A stretch of DNA of 64,000 bases from a virus, in the IMG/VR virus record IMGVR_UViG_3300025769_000106, positions 1-64,000 of that record, one strand, 5' to 3'. The notes under the pieces were generated by a model. That model searched no databases. It was not told where the DNA came from and was given only the letters and a program-made list of their open reading frames with translations. The translations under genes and the position numbers were made by a program. Position 1 is the stretch's first letter, and every line of letters begins with the position of its first letter. This document shows, piece after piece, positions 28,177-36,681 of the stretch.

Positions 28177-31100
28177 TCAGTACGAGTCATCTGCCTCGGA
28201 ACGATCACTCGGCTCCACTTCTTGCTCATTTTCCATTTCCTTTTGTGTTTTTCTTGGAACTCGAAGTGTGGCCTCCCCATCAGCCACATCCAACGTGGTG
28301 GATTGATCTTCTCCATCCTTTACTTTGAGATGATAAATTGGATCTGTTTCGATTGGTTCTTCCTGTTCTTTAGGATCGTAAAAGGTGGTGGCACTTTCAT
28401 CAATCAACTTTGTAGGACCAGTTGGCGCAGTTATGTCTGCTTGCATACCCGACCAAGCACCCCCATCTGGTGAAATACGGTTCATGCGAGGGAACATCCT
28501 TTCAATGATGTCATCATCAATTGCCTCATTGACTGTCCATTTGTCGCCATCTTCTGTTCGCTCAATGCCATACTCTCCTGCGAACATCTCAAGCATTTTT
28601 TTGTTTAATCCCTCGACCATGCTCAACAATTTTTTAGTCGTCTTGGCCTTGTTATCGCTTGTGATTGCAGAACGAACCTGTTTCATCGTACTCGCAACAT
28701 TGTCTCCTTCTTCTCCTACGCCTTCAATTGCTGGCGCACGGAGTAAAGCAGTTTTTGCAATCTTCAATTTCTTTGGTTTTCGTTTCCTCGAAGAATGAAG
28801 AGGGTTGTGAGTACCTGCGCTACTTGAAGTAAATGCGCCCCCAGATGATGCAACCGCTGTTTTGAACAGAGAAATTGCAACAGGCCCCCAAATAGGTGAA
28901 TCTCTTTCTGCCTTTGCAAACAATGCATCATTGCCTTCAATTGAATCGATGTTGAAAGTACCTTGATCATATGATCCTTTGAATACAACTGGTTCAATGA
29001 TGGATGGATACGCCAACTTTACTCGATCAGGATAAACCATAACTTCGGGCATTGGAGGATAAAACGCCTTGGCGATGTCCTCTTTCGCATATCGGATCCA
29101 TTTGGGATGAACCTCTTTTTCCTTCATGAATGTGGACTTTGAGTCTCGAATAAGCAATTCCTCTTTATCCAAAGCATTGACTGTTTTCAACAGTCCCTCT
29201 TGATCGGTGGATACACAATTGGTGGGCATTGGAAAATGCACTTGAGGAGTTGAATCGTAAAGAGTCCTCAATGCATTCACGCGATCTTCCAAAGGTTCCA
29301 TGTGCATATCTGTACCTTTGTGAACGAGCAGATCAACAACATGAAGCACACCATCATCAAGGTAAGCATCGAAAGTGAAGTCTCCTGTGATCTCACGAAG
29401 GTTCTTCCTAACATCGGATGGCAACTTTCCTCCTTTGATGTGATTGCCTTTCTTTTCAATAAACATCCGTTCGCCTTTGGGCATTTTTTGAACAACCCAA
29501 TCTCCTGTAAAGCCTCGCAACTTTTCCATCTCATCAAGGTTATGAATGGTGTAAGCAGGGATTATCTTGGTTTTGAAAACCCCAGTTGCCTTGTAATCTT
29601 CGGATTTGTGAATATCTCCTGTCGCCAAAGGAGATAGGCCACGGCTATCGAGCGAACTCAATGCTTGAATGTCTTTTTGTTTTGCACCTACGGGGAGGTC
29701 GATCAACCCTGGAAGCACGGCGTCCACGTGTTTTTCATGAGCAGTTCTTTGCATGATCTGGAATGGTTCATCCGTCATTCCAAATACAATTCCTTCTTGC
29801 TTTGGATCATACTTCCATGTCAAATTTGTTGGCATCTCATGCCCCCAAAGGTGAGTATTCCCCGTATTATACACGGGAGGAGATGTTGCGTGAGACATTG
29901 GATGGACTGGACCCAAAGGTTTGACAGTCATGTTCATATTGCCCATTTCATCATAACCAGGTGCCAAAGCACGGTATGTTTCGCCCATTGCCATTTTCTT
30001 CAATGCAAAGTCAGCAGCACTTGCAATTTGTTGAAGGTTTCCTCTTGCGATCAAGGACTGTTCAGCATTTTGAGGATCAGTAGGATTGATTGCCCCTGAG
30101 CCAAATTGTTTCATGACACGCATAGCCATATTGGACATCGCTTGCCCCAAATGCATATCATTCGCTGCATAAAGTGCATTGTGAGCGTCCCAGTATTCTT
30201 TTGAAGAGGAGGGGTGATCTTCCCTAAACATCCCAATTCGAGGAGAACCCATATCGGCTTGACCTGCCAAAGAAAGCCCTAATCGACTCAACATGAGATT
30301 ATCGCTTGGAACAATCATTCGACCACCTTGGCCTTTGATCTCACTTGGATGCAAAAAGTGAAGGTTTGAACCATGGCTCCAATTTGCTCTGCGTTGTTCA
30401 AAGAATTCGCTATCGCCCAACGATGACTTGATTGCTGATCGAGAAGGATGATAATCAGTTGCTGGATGATTTACAGCAACAGGGAAATGGCTTCCCCCAT
30501 CATGATCGTATTGCATGAAAGCGGATGCGTTTTGATTTATCAGCATATCCGATAGCCATCCAGATCCGAACCACTTTGGATACGATTGCTCAAACATTTG
30601 GCGCAGGGATTCCACGTTTCGACCAACTCCACCCCATGGCATGAACAGTTCCCACCAATGGTGGTTTGTTGATTCTTGAATACTGCCATTTTCATGAACC
30701 CACGGACTCATGATATGTTCATCGGCGTTGTTTGCCTTTGCCATCATGCCCTGTCCAAGACCAAGAGGGCTTACAGGTCCGTGCCGATCACTTGGGCGGA
30801 GCCACCAACCAAGGAGAGGCGTAAATCGTTCCCTCCAATTCCTCAATGCTCGACCCCAAGACAAACCTGCCTTTTCTTGCATTTTGTTTTGGAAATAACG
30901 GAAATCGGGAGATCCTGGTTCCGTTCCGTTCATGGCTTCCAACAAATCAAAAAACGCTTTTCGTTGTTCGTGAGTATTGTATTCAAGCCCAAACAAAAAA
31001 GGAGCAAAGCCTAATTCGGTTTTCCATTCATTGATTTTGCCTTGTTCATAATCCTCATCGCTAACATGAGAGTATCGATTCCTATCTCTTTTGTGGAGAT

Positions 31101-31587
31101 CGTACATCGTTTCCTTTGGATCTCCATAGAACATTTTGTCGTAGTCGAGAACACGTTCTTTTTCTGCGATAGTCTGCAAGTTTGGCATCGCATAAGCAAT
31201 ATGGTCTGCATAAGCAGGATCTCCGTGGACGGATCCATGAAGCAGAGGACAACTGTTTGATTTGACTCCAAAGGGGTGATGCTCTCCGTAGCGGTTGTCA
31301 ACTGCTGCCGACATCCAATCTCGTACAGGGTCGTTGGTCATTTTTGTATGACCTGCGGTGAAATCAGCATATTCTGGGATTTTCATCATTGAAACAGGCA
31401 TTGCCGATGATAAGTCATTCATTCGGAACTCTGGCTTTTGCATACCCATAGCGAGAAGAGTTGCCATGTCTTCCTTAACCAGATCTGCGTTTTCAATTGA
31501 TTTTAAGAACGGATCGAAGTTGAAGTCAACACCTCGATGAATCGCAATAATTGCGTCGGTTCTCAGTCTATCAATTTGAGTTGTCAA
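28177..31587 (-). CDS. Large virion-type protein with ligase-like domain (1136 aa)
   Basis: A TTG start after GGGGG. The first 650 residues have no recognised domain; they contain many His/Met/Trp residues. Residues of about 690-840 look like the nucleotidyltransferase domain of ATP-dependent DNA/RNA ligases: a motif I-like WVVQKMPKGER, motif III-like GVLHVVDLLVHKGTDM with the downstream EPLEDRVNALRTLY, motif IV-like KEELLIRDSK and motif V-like KWIRYAKE. The catalytic Lys of K-x-D-G seems displaced (M-P-K-G), so activity is doubtful. The C-terminal 300 residues are polar/acidic. It is followed by an oligo-T run. Located between portal-region genes and the protease. Confidence 0.75.
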   Translation of the reverse strand: MTTQIDRLRTDAIIAIHRGVDFNFDPFLKSIENADLVKEDMATLLAMGMQKPEFRMNDLSSAMPVSMMKIPEYADFTAGHTKMTNDPVRDWMSAAVDNRYGEHHPFGVKSNSCPLLHGSVHGDPAYADHIAYAMPNLQTIAEKERVLDYDKMFYGDPKETMYDLHKRDRNRYSHVSDEDYEQGKINEWKTELGFAPFLFGLEYNTHEQRKAFFDLLEAMNGTEPGSPDFRYFQNKMQEKAGLSWGRALRNWRERFTPLLGWWLRPSDRHGPVSPLGLGQGMMAKANNADEHIMSPWVHENGSIQESTNHHWWELFMPWGGVGRNVESLRQMFEQSYPKWFGSGWLSDMLINQNASAFMQYDHDGGSHFPVAVNHPATDYHPSRSAIKSSLGDSEFFEQRRANWSHGSNLHFLHPSEIKGQGGRMIVPSDNLMLSRLGLSLAGQADMGSPRIGMFREDHPSSSKEYWDAHNALYAANDMHLGQAMSNMAMRVMKQFGSGAINPTDPQNAEQSLIARGNLQQIASAADFALKKMAMGETYRALAPGYDEMGNMNMTVKPLGPVHPMSHATSPPVYNTGNTHLWGHEMPTNLTWKYDPKQEGIVFGMTDEPFQIMQRTAHEKHVDAVLPGLIDLPVGAKQKDIQALSSLDSRGLSPLATGDIHKSEDYKATGVFKTKIIPAYTIHNLDEMEKLRGFTGDWVVQKMPKGERMFIEKKGNHIKGGKLPSDVRKNLREITGDFTFDAYLDDGVLHVVDLLVHKGTDMHMEPLEDRVNALRTLYDSTPQVHFPMPTNCVSTDQEGLLKTVNALDKEELLIRDSKSTFMKEKEVHPKWIRYAKEDIAKAFYPPMPEVMVYPDRVKLAYPSIIEPVVFKGSYDQGTFNIDSIEGNDALFAKAERDSPIWGPVAISLFKTAVASSGGAFTSSSAGTHNPLHSSRKRKPKKLKIAKTALLRAPAIEGVGEEGDNVASTMKQVRSAITSDNKAKTTKKLLSMVEGLNKKMLEMFAGEYGIERTEDGDKWTVNEAIDDDIIERMFPRMNRISPDGGAWSGMQADITAPTGPTKLIDESATTFYDPKEQEEPIETDPIYHLKVKDGEDQSTTLDVADGEATLRVPRKTQKEMENEQEVEPSDRSEADDSY

Positions 31588-31600
31588 TTTGAAACCCCCT

Positions 31601-32488
31601 TCAATCGGAGGCCAAATGATCTTTCACTTGCTTGATAAGACCCTCAATCTCGCCAATCACGCCTTGGTTGACCTTAGATGCGCCCTTTGTCAAAGAAGCA
31701 AGCCTCTCTTCAATTGGTGCAAGGTTTGGAATGTTTCCTGCATTGCCCCCATCTGTTAAGTGCATATGTAGGGAACTGCTTTTTGCAGTATATCCCTGTT
31801 GAGAGTAAGCAGGGATCTTGGCTTTCTCGCTAACGATTTTCTTTTTGATTCCGTCTTGGGTGTGAGGGATCCTTTGATTGGTTGTGAAACCACGTGCGAT
31901 CACAGGGATTCCTCCATCCACGTTTTGGAATCGAGGGACGCTGTTCATTGAACTTGGCTCTTTTTCGTACTTTTGCAAATCGTCAACTGATGATCCTTCT
32001 TCATTGCCTCGAATGAGAATTCCACGCACTTTCGATGGCAACTTCATGTTGCCATGATTCTCATCAAGGTGTTCCATTATCGATTCTGGTTCACGCAGAT
32101 CATCCATTCGAGAATCAAAAGCAACTGGATTCAATGTGCAATTGATTGCTTGATGCTCTCCGCTTCGACCAGGCATTCCACATTCTTCGTGAGGATTTGC
32201 ACCACATCGAGGGCAATTATCGGATGCATCGCCTTTGATAACGGTCTTGCCTTTTTTTGGAGTTGGCAACTTCGGTGCTGGCTTTTGGCCTCGATCCGAT
32301 TTGTATCCTTCTCTCGCCATTGATCCTTCAATTGCCTTTGCACGTTTCTTTTCATAGCCCGACAACTTGCCATCTTTGTCAAGATCAGCCTTCTTTTTGT
32401 TTTTGACCGCTTTCAAAAGATCTCGGACTTCTGTGAGCAATATACCCTCTTGGGAATTTGTCATTGGATCGTACCATTGTGCGCTCAT
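31601..32488 (-). CDS. EF-hand and zinc-ribbon head-cluster protein (295 aa)
   Basis: The start at 32488 overlaps the preceding stop (ATGA). Residues 35-46 are an EF-hand-like loop, DLDKDGKLSGYE, with a following helix KKRAKAIEGSM, a dockerin-like single calcium site. Around 90-125 a Cys cluster (DNCPRCGANPHEECGMPG) fits a zinc-binding motif. The rest is mainly polar with a helical C-terminus. Second EF-hand protein of the window. Function unknown; calcium dependence of capsid or tail assembly is possible in sea water. Confidence 0.6.
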   Translation of the reverse strand: MSAQWYDPMTNSQEGILLTEVRDLLKAVKNKKKADLDKDGKLSGYEKKRAKAIEGSMAREGYKSDRGQKPAPKLPTPKKGKTVIKGDASDNCPRCGANPHEECGMPGRSGEHQAINCTLNPVAFDSRMDDLREPESIMEHLDENHGNMKLPSKVRGILIRGNEEGSSVDDLQKYEKEPSSMNSVPRFQNVDGGIPVIARGFTTNQRIPHTQDGIKKKIVSEKAKIPAYSQQGYTAKSSSLHMHLTDGGNAGNIPNLAPIEERLASLTKGASKVNQGVIGEIEGLIKQVKDHLASD

Positions 32489-32823
32489 CGTGATTTCACC
32501 TGTCTTTCTGCGTCTTCCCATTCTCGAAGTTGTTCGTCCCTTGACTTTAGGAACAAATCTCCACTTCCTTCAAATGGGCTTGAAAATGCGCTACTGTCAG
32601 CAACCGCTCGATTCAATGGATCAAATGTTTCATCTGCATGAGGTGTTTGAAATTTCTTCCACCCATGCTTTCGCATAATGGTTTCAGGATCATCAACGGC
32701 CTTTCTCAAGTTTGAATTCTCTTGTTCGAGAGCCTCAATTCGTTGACGCATATTGCGTACTTCGCCAACCAACTCTTTCATGAGTTCAACCTGATCTGCG
32801 GCGGTCGTGTCTTCACTTGACAT
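32485..32823 (-). CDS. Coiled-coil protein (112 aa)
   Basis: ATG at 32823 (GGAGGTGG upstream; a GTG one codon earlier is equivalent). Residues 15-45 form a heptad-rich coil (LMKELVGEVRNMRQRIEALEQENSNLRKAV). The C-terminal half is polar with RKHGWKKFQTP and a final basic stretch. Adjacent to portal and head genes, so a small structural/assembly role is likely. Confidence 0.65.
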   Translation of the reverse strand: MSSEDTTAADQVELMKELVGEVRNMRQRIEALEQENSNLRKAVDDPETIMRKHGWKKFQTPHADETFDPLNRAVADSSAFSSPFEGSGDLFLKSRDEQLREWEDAERQVKSR

Positions 32824-33260
32824 CACATTCCACCTCCCATCATGCCTGGTGGCATATTCATTGGAGGTTGTTGTGTGTTTGCCGCCGCCATTGGGTCATT
32901 GCCCATTCCCATTGGAACCATTGGATTGACTTGTAAAACGGAAGCATGAGCCTCACGAATCTTTGCCGCATCTCCTTGACAGGAAAGGACTTTTGCTCGC
33001 ATTTGCTCTCCTGCTGTTTGCAACATGAAAGTCGTTGCTGCATCAACATTTGCAGATCTTGCTTGACCCATAAGGGTGTTAAGTTGAGCAATTTCGTCTG
33101 CTAAAGCAGCCAATCCCAAATCGATACTGTCGATCAAGGCTTTGGCAGGAGCCGTGGAAACATTGGTTGGTTCATTGCCCAACGGCGGTGGCGTTTGTTT
33201 GCGAATCATGTCTTGAACGTGAAAGGTTTCACGCTGTTTGAATCCTTCGTGTCGGTACAA
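32823..33260 (-). CDS. Helical head-cluster protein (145 aa)
   Basis: A TTG start at 33260 is well supported by GGGTGAT six bases upstream; an ATG at 33209 is the alternative. The centre, TPPPLGNEPTNVSTAPAKALIDS then LGLAALADEIAQLNTLMGQ (about 50-68), is helical and coiled-coil-like. Its last 40 residues are Met/Pro/Gly rich (NPMVPMGMGNDPM, MNMPPGMMGG). Similar Met-rich composition to the 205-aa protein upstream. Function unknown. Confidence 0.6.
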   Translation of the reverse strand: MYRHEGFKQRETFHVQDMIRKQTPPPLGNEPTNVSTAPAKALIDSIDLGLAALADEIAQLNTLMGQARSANVDAATTFMLQTAGEQMRAKVLSCQGDAAKIREAHASVLQVNPMVPMGMGNDPMAAANTQQPPMNMPPGMMGGGM

Positions 33261-33261
33261 T

Positions 33262-33660
33262 TCAAATCACCCGATGCGGTTGGAAGTATCCAGAATCTCG
33301 TCCATGGCGACTCACTCCCAATGCAACGGCATTTTCAGTTCCATTGTAATCCGATGCGGTATTATCGAATTGTGGGATTGAACCAAGGAATTGGTCGGAT
33401 GCAGGTTTCTTTGCCATTGATTTGGCGAGGAGGTCGTGTGTGCTTAGATCGGATTTGAGCATCGAAAGAGCGTTCTCTGCTGCTTGCAAGTGCATAGCAA
33501 TCGAATCTCGATCATTCTCTGCAATTGCCTTTTCAATCGCTTCAACTGCTGCCTTTGCTCGACGAGCCATAGGATCCATTTTTTCGATTATTCCAAAACC
33601 ATTCGTCATGTCGCTCATCCTTCCCCATGTCTCACCTGTTAAAGAGCGTTCCGCTTTCAT
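33262..33660 (-). CDS. Small helical head-cluster protein (132 aa)
   Basis: ATG overlaps the portal stop (ATGA). Helices with RAKAAVEAIEKAIAENDRD and HLQAAENALSMLKSDLS (about 38-77) look like a coiled coil. The N-terminus is polar. No motif recognised. Position suggests a small head or scaffolding component. Confidence 0.6.
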   Translation of the reverse strand: MKAERSLTGETWGRMSDMTNGFGIIEKMDPMARRAKAAVEAIEKAIAENDRDSIAMHLQAAENALSMLKSDLSTHDLLAKSMAKKPASDQFLGSIPQFDNTASDYNGTENAVALGVSRHGRDSGYFQPHRVI

Positions 33661-35456
33661 TCATCCAATCCTTTACGCTTTTTCATTTGATTCAACTTGT
33701 GATCTGCCGCTGATTCCGCTGGTGATTTGAGATCTCGTTTGTCTGTTTTTTTGGTCGCACCAGTTGGTGATCCTTCTTGACGCCGAACCATGCCTGGTGA
33801 TGAACCGCCCGATTGACGGGTGTTTTGGCTGAGGGTTCGCAAAGGAGGGATGTCATTTGTCGGATCCATTGCGGTGTGCATGGCCGATGGAACAACCACC
33901 GATCCACGTGAAGGGGTGAACTCTGTTCTCTTGATGAGTATGTTTGGATCATCAATGTAGTCCTCATCAGTCTTTGCAACTTGCTGACCGCCTTGTTGAC
34001 CGCCTTGCTGTTGAGCGGCAGCGGCTTGAGCGGCAGCGACTTCTTCAGGATTCGGCTCACGGAAATCAAAGTGTAGGATTTTATCGTCAATTCCATCTCG
34101 AAGAGTTGCTTCATAACCTGCTTGTTTCATCTGCATCATGTTGCGGATTGCCATTTCATCTCTTCGCAGGTGCATGATTTCATCTTCCTCTTCATGCGGG
34201 TTGAGTTTCAATTCCCATTCGGTTATGTCGAACGCTTCTGCGATTTGTGGGAAAAGAACTCGATTGTAAATGGATTGAGCGTAGGCAACAGAACGATTGC
34301 TGACTACAATCTGCATTCCCTCGTTGTTCAAGCCTCCACCCGATACATCATTCATGAATACATTGGATACGCCAAAGAATGCTGCGATACGCTGGCGAAT
34401 GTCATCCTTGATCGGGATGTATTGAAGTTCCTCCAGGGTGTCCATCATACGAACATACTCAAGGCCACCACGCCCAGATTCGGTTTCAACACCAATTGTT
34501 GGAATGTAATTTGGATCTCGTTCGAGATGCTCTTGGATATTGCGAGCCGTTCTTTCAACGGTTTCCATGTTGGATGACTTGATGACCATCACGCCACGTG
34601 GCATACGCTTCTTTTGATATGCCGAATACACATAATTGTCCATCGCAATCAGGGTGTTCACTTGACGCCACATCGTTGCCACAGGACTTCGACCGTACAA
34701 CTTGGATGGCGACCATTTGCTGATATGGATAACTTCGCCCTCAGTATAGACCTGCCCCTTTCCAACACCTGCCAAATTCATGTAATGAATCGGTACAACT
34801 GGCGTTCCAGTCGTCGGACACTTTTTCTTTGGGTCATTGGTTCGGAAGGTTCGATCAACCAGACTTGTGTATTGGCTCCCTCCTCGAACACCACGCTTAT
34901 CCGCAAGTATTCGCATGAAAATAGGATCTGCACGGCTGATCTCTTTCACTCGATAGAACATAATTTTCTTGGTATCTGGATCAACGAAGTATTCTTTGGT
35001 GAGGATGATGTATGCGTCATCGACGATGTTGAGATCCATTTCAACCTCTCTTAGGATTTCAATGAAGTCTTGCAACATATTGTTTTGTGAAGACAACAAC
35101 GTTTCCGCATATTCCAATTGCGATTTATCGGCTTTTCTCACCTGACCTCCACATTTTGTGCATTCCTCAACTTCTTGATTGTAGGTTTCATCGCATTCTC
35201 TGCATTTTACAACGAACTTAGGTTTCCACCCAAATCCTTTGCGGAATGTTTCGACTGAAAGGTGGTTGAGGATTGATCTAAGGACGACGCACTCATACGA
35301 TGCTGCGTAAAGGGCAGGGATTGTAATACCCTGCAAAAGAGCAGGTTCTTGTATTCCAGATTGGAATAAAGGCATCGATGGCATTGGGGTTGTATGCCTC
35401 TCCATGTCCATGCCAATGGCTGAGAATAGCCTCTCCATTTTCTTACGATCAGCCAT
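33657..35456 (-). CDS. Portal protein with inserted zinc ribbon
   Basis: 599 aa. Portal hallmarks: VIHISKWSPSKLYGRSPVA and the following NTLIAMDNYVYSAYQKKRMPRGVM, then a C-terminal region with Gln/Gly repeats. Family members form the dodecameric DNA channel. Unusually, about residues 80-105 contain a zinc ribbon, CRECDETYNQEVEECTKCGG, in the N-terminal wing. The last 100 residues are polar and Gln/Gly rich (QQGGQQGGQQ). The ATG sits 8 bases inside the upstream stop region with GGAG upstream. Confident by motif and position, two genes after TerL. Confidence 0.9.
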   Translation of the reverse strand: MADRKKMERLFSAIGMDMERHTTPMPSMPLFQSGIQEPALLQGITIPALYAASYECVVLRSILNHLSVETFRKGFGWKPKFVVKCRECDETYNQEVEECTKCGGQVRKADKSQLEYAETLLSSQNNMLQDFIEILREVEMDLNIVDDAYIILTKEYFVDPDTKKIMFYRVKEISRADPIFMRILADKRGVRGGSQYTSLVDRTFRTNDPKKKCPTTGTPVVPIHYMNLAGVGKGQVYTEGEVIHISKWSPSKLYGRSPVATMWRQVNTLIAMDNYVYSAYQKKRMPRGVMVIKSSNMETVERTARNIQEHLERDPNYIPTIGVETESGRGGLEYVRMMDTLEELQYIPIKDDIRQRIAAFFGVSNVFMNDVSGGGLNNEGMQIVVSNRSVAYAQSIYNRVLFPQIAEAFDITEWELKLNPHEEEDEIMHLRRDEMAIRNMMQMKQAGYEATLRDGIDDKILHFDFREPNPEEVAAAQAAAAQQQGGQQGGQQVAKTDEDYIDDPNILIKRTEFTPSRGSVVVPSAMHTAMDPTNDIPPLRTLSQNTRQSGGSSPGMVRRQEGSPTGATKKTDKRDLKSPAESAADHKLNQMKKRKGLDE

Positions 35457-36681
35457 TCACTACACTCTCCTTCATTGTGATGAAGTCTTCATCGGACATA
35501 TTCCATGCCTTCAAAAGAGCAACTTTGCTTCGAGTTGACGATTGATCATAATTCAAACATCTCAAAGCCTCTTTATCCTGATCAATTGCCTTTCTCAAAA
35601 TAATCGCCTCATCTGTTTTGTTGTGAATAAATGGAATGGCAATGTCCAATGATTTGGATACTGATTGCTCTCCCTCAATAACGAGTCCATCTCCTTCTGC
35701 AATGATCCCCGCCACCCCCAATTCTTGGTTAAGAGCCGTTGCATAATGTTTGCATATTGCTGAATTGAAAGGAAGAATCAAACGGGGAAGACCTTGAGGA
35801 TTTAATTCGATGGCTCCTCCGTGATCGAAAAGCCCCCCAATCAATGCCCCTGCATTTTTCACCAAAAGATCTCCTCGCTCCACATCATAAAATGTGCCAC
35901 GCATATTGGCTTTACGACTTGACCCTACGGCGGATATTCCGTAAAGGAAACCATGGGATTTAATCAGCATGGAGACTTCTGTTGAACTGGCATCCAAACC
36001 ATATGATTGTAGCGATTGTGCATTCATTGCACCACGGTCGTTTAGGTGTTCTGCACATTGCTTGAGGATCAAGTGTTCTCTTCGAGTCAAATGACTTTCC
36101 TTTGAAATCCGATTTGACCATGACTGATATGCCTGTTCCCGATCTGGGTCATCATTTGCATCATTCCATGACTTGACAAGCCTACGGAACGGTATCTCCA
36201 ATGTTTTTGGATTGCGTTGTAGCATTGAATAATCAAAGTCGGTGAATGGCAATTCATCGATCAAGTGTTCCGATACCGAGGGGTATGATTTGAGAAGCGA
36301 GATTCTCTCTGCTCGGATCAAAGGCTTCAATACTGGAATAAGATCTTCTCGCCCTCCTTTGATGAACACGTCAAGGATTTCCGTCCCTTCCATACCAAAA
36401 TTGTCTCGGAACCATGTTTTGCTAAGATACTGAGTCAATTCTGTCCCTGGCTGATCTGTTGGAGCGGTGCTTTCAGCAGAATCCATTCCCTCAATACCTG
36501 ATTCTTCTCTTGGGCTGCCAACTTTCAATTCATTGTTGACCTTCTTTTTGTCTTGAAGAACCTTTTTCTCTTGGAGATTCACTTTCAACTCTTGATCGAT
36601 GACTTTGTTTGCATCCAACTTTTTCATCAAAGCATCTGCAATGGATTCAACACCATCAATTCCTTTGATTTCCTTAAGCAC
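35449..36681 (-). CDS. LAGLIDADG-like endonuclease candidate between TerL and portal
   Basis: A GTG at 36681 overlapping the TerL end with GGGGTGG upstream gives 410 aa; the open frame extends to 36819, but its 5' part lies in TerL. The N-terminal region is a Lys-rich coiled coil. The centre (about 235-370) resembles LAGLIDADG homing endonucleases: GDLLVKNAGALIGGLFDHGGAIELNPQG with the key Asp in G-L-F-D, followed by PRLILPFN and a later GLVIEGEQS. In the family this helix pair forms the dimer interface and holds the catalytic Asp. If real, it might be a site-specific nuclease or DNA-binding protein used at packaging; a homing role is the other reading. Confidence 0.45.
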   Translation of the reverse strand: MLKEIKGIDGVESIADALMKKLDANKVIDQELKVNLQEKKVLQDKKKVNNELKVGSPREESGIEGMDSAESTAPTDQPGTELTQYLSKTWFRDNFGMEGTEILDVFIKGGREDLIPVLKPLIRAERISLLKSYPSVSEHLIDELPFTDFDYSMLQRNPKTLEIPFRRLVKSWNDANDDPDREQAYQSWSNRISKESHLTRREHLILKQCAEHLNDRGAMNAQSLQSYGLDASSTEVSMLIKSHGFLYGISAVGSSRKANMRGTFYDVERGDLLVKNAGALIGGLFDHGGAIELNPQGLPRLILPFNSAICKHYATALNQELGVAGIIAEGDGLVIEGEQSVSKSLDIAIPFIHNKTDEAIILRKAIDQDKEALRCLNYDQSSTRSKVALLKAWNMSDEDFITMKESVVNG

